64,000 nucleotides of DNA from an uncultured Veillonella sp. (GTDB taxonomy: Bacteria > Bacillota > Negativicutes > Veillonellales > Veillonellaceae). The DNA lies in contig UQVF01000003.1 in NCBI GenBank assembly GCA_900544365.1, positions 1 through 64,000 on the forward strand, read 5' to 3'. Below are positions 17,897-26,764 of this stretch, piece by piece (position 1 is the stretch's first letter; each line of letters begins with the position of its first letter). Below the pieces are notes generated by a model, which saw nothing but the letters and a program-made list of their open reading frames with translations, was not told where the DNA came from and did not search any database. Made by a program: the position numbers and the translations under genes.

Positions 17897-19231
17897 ATGA
17901 AAACCACCGCTAAAAAAATGTCTGTATTCCAACTGACATCCATCGTGGCAGCCAATATGTTGGGTGCTGGAATTATTATGTTACCTTCTCAATTAGCAGA
18001 GGTAGGTACTATTTCTATCTTATCTTGGATAATTACTGTACTAGGGTCCTTGACCTTAGCCTATATTTTTGCACAATGTGGGCTGTTTACAAAAAAGTCT
18101 GGAGGTTTAGGGGGCTATGTAGAATATGCCTTTGGCAGGACCGGTCATTTTATGGCGAACTACTCCTATGCAGTGTCCTTAGTCATCGCTAATGTGGCGA
18201 TTGCTATATCCATCGTAGGATATGGAGCTGTATTGTTTGATGTACAGCTTTCACCACTAGAAGTGAGCTTAGCAACGATTGTGTTACTTATGGTAGCAGC
18301 TTTAGTCAACGTACGTGGAAATAAAAGTACAGGACGAATTAGCAATATTACTATTTGGGGAACGATGTTGCCAGTCTTGTTTATTGGCGTGTTTGGTTGG
18401 TTTTGGTTTGATCCAGAGATGTTTGTATCTGTTTGGAACCCACAAGAACTGCCCGTATTTGATGCGGTCAGTCATTCGATTTCTCTCACCTTGTGGGGCT
18501 TTTTAGGGTTTGAGTCGGCCGCAGCGAATGCAGATGCTGTGGAAAATCCCAAAAAGAATGTACCTATTGCGACATTTTTTGGTACTTTGGCAGTAGCTGT
18601 GGTCTATATTGTATCTACAAATATTATGGCGGGCATCATTCCTAACATCGAGTTAGTGAACTCTACGGCCCCATTTGGATTAGTCTTTGCCTATATGTTT
18701 AATGGCACAGCAGGTAAACTCGTTATGGCTCTTATGGCGGTGTCTTGCTTTGGGGCAATTATGGGATGGCAATTTACTTTGAGCCGTGTTTTTAAAAGTT
18801 GTGCAGAAGCAGGATTTTTCCCTAAAGTATTTGCCCGAGTGAATCGTGTAGATTCTCCAGTGCGAGGTATTATTATTTTATTGGCATTACAAGCTATTTT
18901 GGCCTTAATGACCACTGATGAAAGCTTAAATGAACAATTTGCTCAACTTGTGAACTTAGCGGTAGTAACTAATGTATTCCCATATATCCTTTGTTGTGTA
19001 GCTGTGAACAAGATGTTATCCATCGAAGGGGCTACGATGGGATTGCGCCGTCTTATCTTTGTGATGAGTGTACTAGCGATTGCCTACGATAGTTATGCTA
19101 TCTATGCATCCGGTGCTGTTCCAGTGCAAGGCGGGGTTTCTGTGATCTTATTTGGTTATGTAGCCTACCAAGCAGCATTTCATTGGAGACCACGCCTAGT
19201 AAAAGTTATTAATAAAGGCTCTGCATATTAG
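17897..19231 (+). CDS. APC-superfamily amino-acid permease, PotE-like
   Basis: A 444-residue, 12-helix APC transporter. The first-helix substrate motif GAGIIMLPS (about residues 22-30) and the FLGFESAAANADAVENPKKN segment mark the basic-amino-acid/polyamine antiporter branch that includes PotE and CadB. It is clearly paralogous to the permease at 42874, with near-identical motifs along its length. That copy sits beside a decarboxylase; this one does not, so it may exchange or import a different cationic substrate. The AAGGGG site fits the ATG. A possible structured leader precedes it. Confidence 0.82.
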   Translation: MKTTAKKMSVFQLTSIVAANMLGAGIIMLPSQLAEVGTISILSWIITVLGSLTLAYIFAQCGLFTKKSGGLGGYVEYAFGRTGHFMANYSYAVSLVIANVAIAISIVGYGAVLFDVQLSPLEVSLATIVLLMVAALVNVRGNKSTGRISNITIWGTMLPVLFIGVFGWFWFDPEMFVSVWNPQELPVFDAVSHSISLTLWGFLGFESAAANADAVENPKKNVPIATFFGTLAVAVVYIVSTNIMAGIIPNIELVNSTAPFGLVFAYMFNGTAGKLVMALMAVSCFGAIMGWQFTLSRVFKSCAEAGFFPKVFARVNRVDSPVRGIIILLALQAILALMTTDESLNEQFAQLVNLAVVTNVFPYILCCVAVNKMLSIEGATMGLRRLIFVMSVLAIAYDSYAIYASGAVPVQGGVSVILFGYVAYQAAFHWRPRLVKVINKGSAY

Positions 19232-19251
19232 TGTTCTAATATATAATAAAC

Positions 19252-19316
19252 TTCATGAAACCTTCATGTAAATCGCGCTTTTTATTCATGAAAACTTCAT
19301 AAATAAACTATATAAT
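19252..19316 (+). promoter_or_regulatory. Promoter with 11-bp-spaced TTCATG repeats upstream of the leader and adhesin
   Basis: TTCATG occurs at 19252, 19263 and 19285, and TTCATA at 19296. All are on one 11-bp register with a single degenerate slot at 19274. The last repeat ends 9 bp before TATAAT (19311-19316). The geometry is identical to the promoters at 4664-4695 and 63047-63122. Confidence 0.7.
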
Positions 19317-19322
19317 ATAGCT

Positions 19323-19380
19323 CGTAGATAGGAATTGCTGTATCAATCTAATAATGTTTGATACAGTAATTTTATTTTTA
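19323..19380 (+). ncRNA. Possible short RNA or terminated leader
   Basis: The predicted transcription start of the repeat-containing promoter is near 19323. A 13-bp stem with one G-U pair (19334-19346 with 19358-19370) followed by TTTATTTTT lies immediately downstream. This could be the terminator of the APC permease gene, an attenuator before the adhesin, or a roughly 55-nt regulated small RNA. The sequence cannot decide between these. Confidence 0.35.
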
Positions 19381-19387
19381 GCAAGGC

Positions 19388-19417
19388 TGATTGATTTAGT
19401 GAAGAAGGAATCAATCA
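19388..19417. repeat. Inverted repeat upstream of the adhesin fragment
   Basis: TGATTGATT (19388-19396) is perfectly inverted at 19409-19417 across a 12-bp gap. It could be an operator or the remnant of a rearrangement that removed the adhesin 5' end. Confidence 0.4.
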
Positions 19418-19465
19418 TTAGAGTTATAGATGTACAGTTAATATTTATGAAAGAGGGTTGTATAA

Positions 19466-21331
19466 ACAGATGCAAATTCACTTGCTAGTGGTGATAATGC
19501 AGTATCCATTGGTACTAACTCTGTGTCAGGACGTGTAGGAACAAATGGACAGTCTACAGTAGCAATTGGTGCTAGTGCAAAAGCTACTAGTAATCAAGCG
19601 ATTGCTATTGGTGATAGTGCAAATACAGCTTGGTATGGTGTAGCTATTGGTGCTCGTGTTATTGCCAACCCTACTAGCGTAGCTATTGGTGGCGGCTATA
19701 ATGCAGCAGAAGCAGCTAAAACGACGATGTCACATTCTGTCGCATTAGGTACCTATGCAAAAACAACGGCAGCGGTAGATACAGCAGAATCTACAGTGAC
19801 AGCAAATGGGACATCCTTAAAATTCACCGGCTTTGCAGGTGATGGAAAAGCTAATGGAGAAGGATTTGTTGTCTCTATTGGTACAGCGGGTAAAGAAAAG
19901 CAGATCCAAAATGTAGTCGCAGGTCGAATTACGGCAACCTCTACAGATGCGATCAATGGTAGTCAATTATATGCCGTAGCAGGTACGATGAGCACTATTG
20001 CGGGATCTGTAAAAACAATCTTAGGTGGTAATGCAGATGTGGCGGACACAGGTGCGATTACTATGACTAATATCGGTGGTACCAATAAAAATACTGTGGA
20101 AGAGGCTATAAAAGCAGCGAAAACAGAAGTGGCGGAAGGTAAAAATGTAACTGTCACTAAAACTGATGGTACTGCTGGACAGGCTATCTACACAGTCGCT
20201 GTCAAAGATGATATTACATTAAATAGTGTAACAACAGGTACTACAAAAATTGATGCAAATGGTCTTAGCATTGGAGATAAAACCTATGTTTCTGCCGATG
20301 GATTGAATGCTAATAATCAAGCAATTAAGAATGTAGGAAATGGTGCTGTAACGGCAGATTCCACAGAAGCAGTAAATGGCGCTCAATTGCATACAGTTGA
20401 TGAAAAAGTAACTGAATTAGGAAAAAAAGTTGCGAAAGTAAAAAATACAGCGGAGTCTTTAAAAGCAGCATTAGGTGGAACGGCCGAAATCAAAGACGAT
20501 GGTTCTGTGACTGTAACGAATATCGGTGGTACAGGTAAAGATACTTTGAACGAGGCTATCAAAGCAGTAAAAACAGAAGTAAAAGCTGGCGCTAATGTGA
20601 CAGTTAACGAGTCTACAGGTGACAATGGTCAAGCTATCTACACAGTATCTGTGAATAAAGATCTTGCAGTAGATACTGTTACAACAGGAGCTACAAAAGT
20701 AGATACAAATGGTATTACGATTGATAACAAACAATTTGTTACAAAAGATGGTATTAACGCAAATAATACAAAAGTTACTAATGTAGCTAATGGTACGGTA
20801 TCTGCTGATTCTAAAGATGCGGTGAACGGTAGTCAATTACACGAAGTAAAAGAAAGTATTGAGTCCGTAATCAATCAAAAAATGGGCGATATCAATAGTA
20901 ATACGGAAGCTATTAATAACAAAATTGATGGCATCAACCAAACTGTGAATGGTTTAGAAAGTCGTGTAAATGGACGTATGGATAAAGCTGTAGCAGGTGC
21001 AGCAGCCTTAGCAGCATTGCACCCATTGGATTTTGATGAAAATGATAAATGGAATATTGCTGCAGGTTATGGTAATTATCGTAGTGGTAGTGCTTTAGCT
21101 TTAGGTGCATTCTATCGTCCAAATGAAGATACTATGTTCAGCATTGGCGGCGCTATGGGTAATGGTCAAAATATGGTGAATGTAGGTGTGAGTCTTAAAT
21201 TAGGTCAACATAACGGCGTTTCTAATTCCAGAAAAGCTATGGCGAAAGAAATTGATGATTTGAAAGCTCAACTACAGGCGCAAGATGAGAAAATTGCTAT
21301 GTTAATACAAGCTATGTCTAATGCACGATAA
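19466..21331 (+). pseudogene. 5'-truncated trimeric autotransporter adhesin (YadA/Hia-like)
   Basis: The frame opens right after a TAA at 19463-19465, already inside a YadA-type head (ASGDNAVSIG, then VAIGASAKA and IAIGDSA repeats). It has no signal peptide or ESPR segment, so it cannot be exported as it stands. The first usable start is a GTG at 19523 (602 residues). Two stalk repeats of about 135 residues follow (each running from NIGGT to VNG(A/S)QLH), then a coiled neck and a YadA-type membrane anchor (residues about 490-560). A coiled-coil tail of about 40 residues continues past the anchor. The body is uninterrupted, so truncation looks recent, or the copy serves as a silent recombination cassette. 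Confidence 0.8.
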
Positions 21332-21360
21332 GTGAATAATATAGTATATTTGTTACTAAA

Positions 21361-21400
21361 AAAGGAGTATTGATAGTTATATCAATGCTCCTTTATTTTT
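21361..21400 (+). terminator. Terminator after the adhesin fragment
   Basis: A 15-bp stem with one G-U pair (21361-21375 with 21380-21394), a GTTA loop and a T-rich tail. Confidence 0.88.
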
Positions 21401-21788
21401 GTACCATATATAACAAAAGTATAGCTAGAAATTTAAGAAATATAGTCTAGAATCAACTTGAAAAGTGTTTCATATATAGTGGTTGTTTTAAGATATAAAT
21501 AATAGAAAAAGGAGACTCTATGGCCTCCTTAGAATGCGTTATTAAGCGTGTTTTTTAGGCTTTGCGAATTGAATACTTTAAAACTTGATTTTAAATATCT
21601 AGTTATGCTATATTTGAAAAGCGATATACATAATAAAAGTATATGCTAACATTGTTGTGATCATGCATTATGCATTTCACATAATACTAATTATAGGTAA
21701 AGGACTTGTAGCTTCGGTTGCGGGTCCTTTCCTATTAGTATTAAGTAATTGTAAAATTCAAAAACCTAGATATTACTAGTTATTCCAT
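21401..21788. other. AT-rich gap with a mini-ORF and a strong hairpin
   Basis: No convincing gene. An AAGGAG site at 21509-21514 precedes a 12-codon frame (ATG near 21520, MASLECVIKRVF), and the site can pair with CTCCTT at 21525-21530. Further on, 21699-21730 forms a continuous 14-bp stem closed by a cUUCGg tetraloop. Four of its pairs are G-U, so it folds well only as plus-strand RNA. It could be a terminator of an unseen plus-strand transcript, or a weak terminator for mscL. Confidence 0.4.
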
Positions 21789-22235
21789 TTAACATTCTTT
21801 GACAGTCAATTCGGCCGTGCAATGTGGACAGCGTGTTGCATCGTCAGCAATAGCTTCACGACAATAGTCGCATTTGCGGATTTCTATCGGTGCTTCTGCA
21901 GGTGTGAATCGTTTGATTTGGCTGATGATTGTGAAAATACAGAAAGCAATGATAAGGAATTCAAACACTGTATTCAAGAAAAGACCATAGGCCAAAACAG
22001 GGACACCAGCTGCTTTTGCTTCTGCTAAGGTAGTAGGAGCAGCACTAGTAGTTAAAGGAATAAATAAATTAGAAAAGTCCACCCCACCTAATAATAAACC
22101 GATAGGTGGCATAACTACATCATTTACCAAAGAAGTAACAATTTTACCAAAAGCGGCACCAATGATAACACCCACAGCTAAATCCACTACATTGCCGCGC
22201 ATGGCAAAGTCTTTAAAATCTTTAAAAAAGCTCAT
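21789..22235 (-). CDS. mscL: Large-conductance mechanosensitive channel MscL with C-terminal zinc ribbon
   Basis: A 148-residue pentameric channel that opens under extreme membrane tension. The N-terminus (MSFFKDFKDFAMRGNVVDLAVGV) and TM1 pore segment GAAFGKIVTSLVNDVVMPP are diagnostic; TM2 lies at about 85-108. In place of the usual charged C-terminal helix bundle, the protein ends in CDYCREAIADDATRCPHC, two CxxC knuckles of a zinc ribbon. The start at 22235 is chosen because GGAG lies 8 nt upstream and it matches the family N-terminus; an ATG eight codons earlier is possible but unlikely. Confidence 0.95.
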   Translation of the reverse strand: MSFFKDFKDFAMRGNVVDLAVGVIIGAAFGKIVTSLVNDVVMPPIGLLLGGVDFSNLFIPLTTSAAPTTLAEAKAAGVPVLAYGLFLNTVFEFLIIAFCIFTIISQIKRFTPAEAPIEIRKCDYCREAIADDATRCPHCTAELTVKEC

Positions 22236-22360
22236 AATTATCTCCATTTCAAAATTCATAATATAAAAACATAATTTATATTATAAAGCAAATTTATCGA
22301 AAAAAATAGATGTAAAAGCAAATGTTGCATGCTTTGGAAAGGTTATTTTATAGATTGCAA

Positions 22361-22408
22361 AAAAGCTGTCATAGAATATGGGAGAAATCCCAACGGATGA
22401 CAGCTTTT
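22361..22408. terminator. Terminator after the DeoR-family gene
   Basis: A 12-bp outer stem (22361-22372 with 22397-22408) encloses a second TGGGA/TCCCA hairpin with a GAAA tetraloop (22379-22392). On the minus strand it ends the DeoR gene. Confidence 0.75.
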
Positions 22409-22412
22409 ACAA

Positions 22413-23168
22413 TTAACGATGATGATTAACTTCTTGAATATTTGCATAGTTCCGATATAATTCATTAGGTAATTTGGTAGTAATAATAGAGGCTTTATCA
22501 ATAGTGGCAAAAGTAACAGAGGAAATACGATCGAATTTAGATGGGTCTGCTAAGACAAAGGCGTTGTGGCATTTTTGTAATGCTTTTTCTTTGACAGATG
22601 CATCCAGAGGATCTTCTGTAGTAAATCCGGATTTGAAACTAATACCATGGGTGCTAAAGAAGCCCTGAGTAAAATTGTAGGATTCTAATTGGTTAAGGGC
22701 TACACTACCAACAATAGATGATGAAATAGGGTTTACAGTGCCGCCTAATAAGATGACTTTCATATGGCGTGAGGCCAAATGGGTAGCATGGAGAATGCCG
22801 TTAGTTACAAAGGTAGCATTTGTGTGCTGTAGATAATGTAACATCATTTCTGTAGTGCTACCAGCATCAAGGAATATAAAGCCAGAAGGGCTGATTAATT
22901 CAGAGGCAGCTAATGCAATAGACTCTTTCGCATCGCGATACATGATGGATTTAGGAATCATATCGATATCCGTTGTAGTGTGGTCAATGGTGAGGCTAGC
23001 AGCGCCACCATGAATCTTTTGCAACAAACCTTTATTGTGGAGATAGGCTAAATCTCTGCGTATTGTGGGCGCTGAAGAAGATAAGGCTTGCACTAGTTCG
23101 TGTACAGTGACAATGCGATTTTGTTTCAAACGTCGTAGAATAGCAGAATAACGTTCTTCAGGAAGCAT
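22413..23168 (-). CDS. DeoR/GlpR-family transcriptional regulator
   Basis: A 251-residue repressor of the DeoR family. The N-terminal helix-turn-helix (residues about 1-57) has the family form: ERYSAILRRLKQNRIVTVHEL, then SAPTIRRDLAYL. The C-terminal sugar-phosphate sensor domain follows, with FLDAGSTTEMMLHYL near residue 97 and the LLGGTVNP motif near 140. Such regulators respond to phosphorylated sugars. No sugar operon lies beside it, so its target is unknown. It is divergently oriented to dapF with a roughly 215-bp intergenic region and has a GGAGGTG site upstream. Confidence 0.9.
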   Translation of the reverse strand: MLPEERYSAILRRLKQNRIVTVHELVQALSSSAPTIRRDLAYLHNKGLLQKIHGGAASLTIDHTTTDIDMIPKSIMYRDAKESIALAASELISPSGFIFLDAGSTTEMMLHYLQHTNATFVTNGILHATHLASRHMKVILLGGTVNPISSSIVGSVALNQLESYNFTQGFFSTHGISFKSGFTTEDPLDASVKEKALQKCHNAFVLADPSKFDRISSVTFATIDKASIITTKLPNELYRNYANIQEVNHHR

Positions 23169-23383
23169 AGTAAAATCACCTCCAATATATGATTAACCTA
23201 ATACTGCTTAGGAAAACGTACCTATTATTTTTCCTATATTCATGGTAATATAAATGACAAATAAATTATAGTCATGTCATATAGATTTCATCAAAATGTA
23301 TAAAGTACAGGCTATATTTTGCGATAAATTAAGAATCCACTCTATGAGAATAGGAATTGTATTATATACATAAGGAGACAGAT

Positions 23384-24223
23384 ATGAGAATCACAAAAAT
23401 GCATGGTTTAGGAAATGATTTTATTGTTTTTTTCGATAATGGTAACACCGAATTTAATGTAACAGATATGGCACAGCGACTTTGTAATCGACATACAGGT
23501 ATTGGTGCAGATGGACTTGTTATTGTGATGCCTTCTGATATAGCTGATGTACGCATGCGAATTATCAACTCTGATGGAAGTGAGGCTGAAATGTGTGGGA
23601 ATGGCATTCGTTGCTTTGCAAAATATGCGTATGATCGCAAGATTATTGATAAAGAGGAATTTACTGTAGAAACCTTAGCAGGCATTATGACGCCTACTAT
23701 TATTGCAGATAATGGTGTGGCAAAGTTAGTAAAAGTCAATATGGGTAAACCTACATTTTCAGCAAAGAATATTCCTATGGATGTAGAAGCAGATAAGGTA
23801 ATAGATTATACTCTTGATGTAGATGGAGTATCCTATATGGTGAGTTCTGTGCTGTTAGGAGTACCCCATACAGAGGTATTTGTAGATGATGTAACAACAG
23901 TACCGTTGACTGTATTGGGACCAATGATTGAAAAGCATCCACTTTTCCCGAAAGGGACGAACGTGAATTTCGTACAAGTGGTGAATGAGAATACGGTAAA
24001 AGTCCGCACCTGGGAACGAGGCGCAGGAGCTACACTAGCATGTGGAACAGGATCTTGTTCCAGTGCAGTCATGGCGTATGAAAAAGGGCTTACTGGTCGT
24101 TCTGTAGATGTAGAATTGTATCTTGGTACATTGCGAGTGGATTATGATGAGGATGGAACGGTATACATGACGGGGCCTGCTACAGAAGTGTTTAACTTAG
24201 AACTAGATGCGGTGAATTGTTAG
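23384..24223 (+). CDS. dapF: Diaminopimelate epimerase DapF
   Basis: A 279-residue cofactor-independent epimerase converting LL- to meso-diaminopimelate for lysine and peptidoglycan synthesis. The catalytic cysteine pair is present as C71 (AEMCGNGIRC) and C220 (LACGTGSCSSA), with the N-terminal MHGLGNDF signature. The start at 23384 is chosen because TAAGGAG lies at the right distance and the family begins MxxTKMHG. It is monocistronic, ending in a terminator shared with the convergent SLH gene. Confidence 0.97.
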   Translation: MRITKMHGLGNDFIVFFDNGNTEFNVTDMAQRLCNRHTGIGADGLVIVMPSDIADVRMRIINSDGSEAEMCGNGIRCFAKYAYDRKIIDKEEFTVETLAGIMTPTIIADNGVAKLVKVNMGKPTFSAKNIPMDVEADKVIDYTLDVDGVSYMVSSVLLGVPHTEVFVDDVTTVPLTVLGPMIEKHPLFPKGTNVNFVQVVNENTVKVRTWERGAGATLACGTGSCSSAVMAYEKGLTGRSVDVELYLGTLRVDYDEDGTVYMTGPATEVFNLELDAVNC

Positions 24224-24267
24224 GGCGTTACCCAATGTGGTTGGGAGGCATACAATACGTTTTAAAT

Positions 24268-24313
24268 AAAAAAGAGGAAAGTTGATCTAAAGCTGTCAAC
24301 GTTCCTCTTTTTT
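24268..24313. terminator. Bidirectional terminator between dapF and the SLH gene
   Basis: The AAAAAAGAGGAA arm (24268-24279) pairs with the matching arm ending at 24313. The stem continues past one mismatch through GTTGA/TCAAC, and T-runs lie on both strands. Confidence 0.85.
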
Positions 24314-24333
24314 ATTTGGGAATAGGCGGTGTA

Positions 24334-25488
24334 TTAATTGCTTCGTAATTGAATTTTTTTGCCAAATTTTTTAACAAAAGCGGTTTGTGTAGTTGTAGTT
24401 AATTTATCTACGGTTATGATTAATCCATCCACATTTGGCGTTGGTGTTACAGCAAGAATAGAACCATTAGGTTCTAATTGACGATATAAATAAGCAGCAT
24501 CTGTTTGTAGAGTATCGAAATCTCCTAAACTATAGGTGCCAGTAGTTATGATGTGATTGCTTAGAAAATATTTATCTTTAATATAAGCGGTTTCTGCGGT
24601 AATAGCTTTGACATCATTAGAAGATACAAAGGAAATCACTAACTTCCCATCTCGCCAGAACATAGCTCCTCGATGATGAAAGTCGTAGTTTTCGCCAAAT
24701 GTTTTTTTGATTAAAGTTCGGGCAGTTTCTTCCATTTGTTGCTGCTGAATTATATTTTGAATTACGGATGCCTCTTTAGAGAAGAGCAGACGATAGGTGA
24801 TTTCAGCAGCTTCAGCGCGGGTTATATATTTTTCAGGATTGAATAAACCGGTTGTGCTGTAATTGATGAAGCCGAAGGTGGCCAATTCACGTACAGATGA
24901 TTGTGCCCAAGGTGCAATGAATTTCTGATCGCTAAAGTGAATCGCATCTAATGCAGTGGGATCCTCTGTACGATATCCTTGGTAGTGTAAAAACTTATCT
25001 GCCACGACGGCAAACTCTTGGCGTGACATATATTGCTCTGGGCGATAGGTAGAATCTCCATAACCGCTGATAATATTAGCCCGTGCTACACTTTCGATGG
25101 CTAAGGAAGACCAACGGTCAGAGGTGATGTCAGAAAATGAGCTAGCTAGCATGATGGATGGGGTGTCACCAAGCATATTGCTAAATAAGGAGGCAGCTTC
25201 CTCACGAGACAAGGGGTCATTTGGTTTGAATGTGCCATTGCGATAACCACTCATAAAACCTTTTTTTGTCATTTTTGTAATAGATTCATAAGCCCAAAAG
25301 TTAGTAGGTACATCAGTAAATCGATATTTTTGTACTCGGTCAAAAGTGGGAATACTGTTAGGTTGGGAATATGTGAATGTCTTTGGTGTGCCTAGTATCT
25401 CACTTGTGGATAGGGGAGTGATGATTTGTGCTTGTAGTAATGCTACAGGTAATGCTGCTAGTAATAGTGCTGTATAAAAACGTTTCAT
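24334..25488 (-). CDS. SLH-domain envelope protein
   Basis: A 384-residue exported protein. A signal peptide (about residues 1-20, MKRFYTALLLAALPVALLQA) is followed by three S-layer-homology domains at about 55-105, 120-172 and 180-232; each has the F(S/T)D...W...I motif and ends in an SREEAA-like segment (LSREEAASL, MSRQEFAVV, ITRAEAAEI). In Negativicutes SLH domains bind polyamine-modified peptidoglycan. The C-terminal 130 residues look like a small mixed alpha/beta domain of unknown function. The start at 25488 has a GGAGG site; the upstream 33 codons are read-through. The polyamine genes in this window make the SLH link biologically sensible, though that is inference. Confidence 0.88.
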   Translation of the reverse strand: MKRFYTALLLAALPVALLQAQIITPLSTSEILGTPKTFTYSQPNSIPTFDRVQKYRFTDVPTNFWAYESITKMTKKGFMSGYRNGTFKPNDPLSREEAASLFSNMLGDTPSIMLASSFSDITSDRWSSLAIESVARANIISGYGDSTYRPEQYMSRQEFAVVADKFLHYQGYRTEDPTALDAIHFSDQKFIAPWAQSSVRELATFGFINYSTTGLFNPEKYITRAEAAEITYRLLFSKEASVIQNIIQQQQMEETARTLIKKTFGENYDFHHRGAMFWRDGKLVISFVSSNDVKAITAETAYIKDKYFLSNHIITTGTYSLGDFDTLQTDAAYLYRQLEPNGSILAVTPTPNVDGLIITVDKLTTTTQTAFVKKFGKKIQLRSN

Positions 25489-25588
25489 AAGGTGCCTCCG
25501 AAATAGGAAACTAAAGATATGTTGTGTTACGTCTATCATACCATATTTGAAAGGTTGACTCCATGTGAAAAGAGTGATATTTATCAAT

Positions 25589-26015
25589 AAAAATGTTCTC
25601 TCTAAAGTTGAATTGTAGAGTAATTGTTATCTCTGTCATGAGTTTTGGTTATAGCACTAGTTTTAAGTAGGATTTAAAGAATGAAAAGACATGTGTGTTT
25701 TAATAAAGGATTTGATGTGTATTAAAATACATTAAAATTATATAATCCTTGATGCTATAAGGCTTGATAACACTAGGTAAAACGTGTGATTTTTGCTACA
25801 AAGTAACTGAATGATAATGAATAGCAATATGGTATAAAAATGGCTTCTTGCTAATATTGCAAGTCTTTTGTAATTATAGAAAAATTGCTATATAATAAAA
25901 TCATCGAGAAAACTATTTAGAATATACCATTCGAATAGTACATAGATGGAAAACGATTGTTGCATTTTGCCAATCAAGTGATAGTAGTTTACTTTAAAGT
26001 TGAGGATGTGAAAAA
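25589..26015 (+). promoter_or_regulatory. Long intergenic region with the lutABC promoter
   Basis: TTGTAA at 25868-25873 and TATAAT at 25891-25896 (17-bp spacer) form the likely lutABC promoter, giving a leader of about 110 nt. A weakly Fur-box-like stretch (TGATAATGAATA, around 25811) and an ATTCGAAT palindrome near 25930 are possible operators, but neither is certain. No gene was seen in the rest of the gap. Confidence 0.55.
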
Positions 26016-26753
26016 ATGAAAATTCATTTATTTCAACAATGTTTGATTGATATGTTCTACCCTCATGTAGGCATGGCAGGTGTAAAGGTTCTTGAAAGCC
26101 TTGGCTGCGAATTAACAGTTCCTAAAAAGCAAGTGTGCTGTGGTCAGATGTTTGTTAACTCTGGTTACAACGAAGCTGCAAAAGGGGCTATCAAAAATAC
26201 AATTGAACAATTCGAAAATGCTGATTATGTAGTGAGCATGTCTGGATCTTGTGCGTTCGCTATTCGTGATGAATATCATCATATTTTAAAAGATGAACCA
26301 GAATGGTTAGCACGAGCTGAAAAGTTGAGCTCTAAAATTTATGAGTTCACGCAATTCATCGTTGACGTATTAGGGGTAACTGATGTGGGTGCTCGCTTTA
26401 ATGATAAAGTGACATACCATAAATCTTGCCACGTAACTCGTTTAATGGGCATTAAAGAGCAACCTATGAAACTGTTAGCGGGTATTCAAGGTTTAGAATA
26501 CTTACCATTGCATCGTGCTGAGCGTTGCTGTGGCTTTGGTGGTACTTTCACAGTGAAAAATCCTGAAATTTCTGCTGTTATGACAAAAGAAAAAGCAATG
26601 AATATCTATGACTCTGGCGCTAACATTGTAGCAGGTTCCGATATGGCTTGCTTGATGAATATTGAAGGTATGTTAGATCGACTTTACAAAGAAGGCGAAA
26701 TTGATCGCCATATCCGTGTAATGCATATTGCGGAATTGTTGAATAGTCGATAG
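26016..26753 (+). CDS. lutA: L-lactate oxidation complex subunit LutA (CCG-domain protein)
   Basis: A 245-residue cytoplasmic protein with two cysteine-rich CCG domains, centred on C41-C42 (KQVCCGQMF) and C171-C172 (AERCCGFGG). The family (LutA/LldE) binds Fe-S centres and with LutB and LutC oxidises L-lactate to pyruvate. The first CCG domain begins at residue 5 with FQQCLIDMFYP. It lies 11 bp upstream of lutB in an obvious three-gene operon. This is the entry step for lactate fermentation in such organisms. Confidence 0.95.
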   Translation: MKIHLFQQCLIDMFYPHVGMAGVKVLESLGCELTVPKKQVCCGQMFVNSGYNEAAKGAIKNTIEQFENADYVVSMSGSCAFAIRDEYHHILKDEPEWLARAEKLSSKIYEFTQFIVDVLGVTDVGARFNDKVTYHKSCHVTRLMGIKEQPMKLLAGIQGLEYLPLHRAERCCGFGGTFTVKNPEISAVMTKEKAMNIYDSGANIVAGSDMACLMNIEGMLDRLYKEGEIDRHIRVMHIAELLNSR

Positions 26754-26764
26754 GAGGAGTCACC

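Noticed and set aside
19447..19488. An ATG with AAGAGGG nearby as the true adhesin start
   Set aside because: It is in a different frame from the adhesin body and ends after 13 codons without a signal peptide.
23239..23292. TTCATG/GTCATA/TTCATC copies upstream of dapF as a fourth regulator site
   Set aside because: Only two copies share the 11-bp register and no -10 lies 9 bp after them.
25805..25830. A Fur box upstream of lutABC
   Set aside because: Only part of the consensus matches and it lies upstream of the predicted promoter, so it is mentioned but not called.
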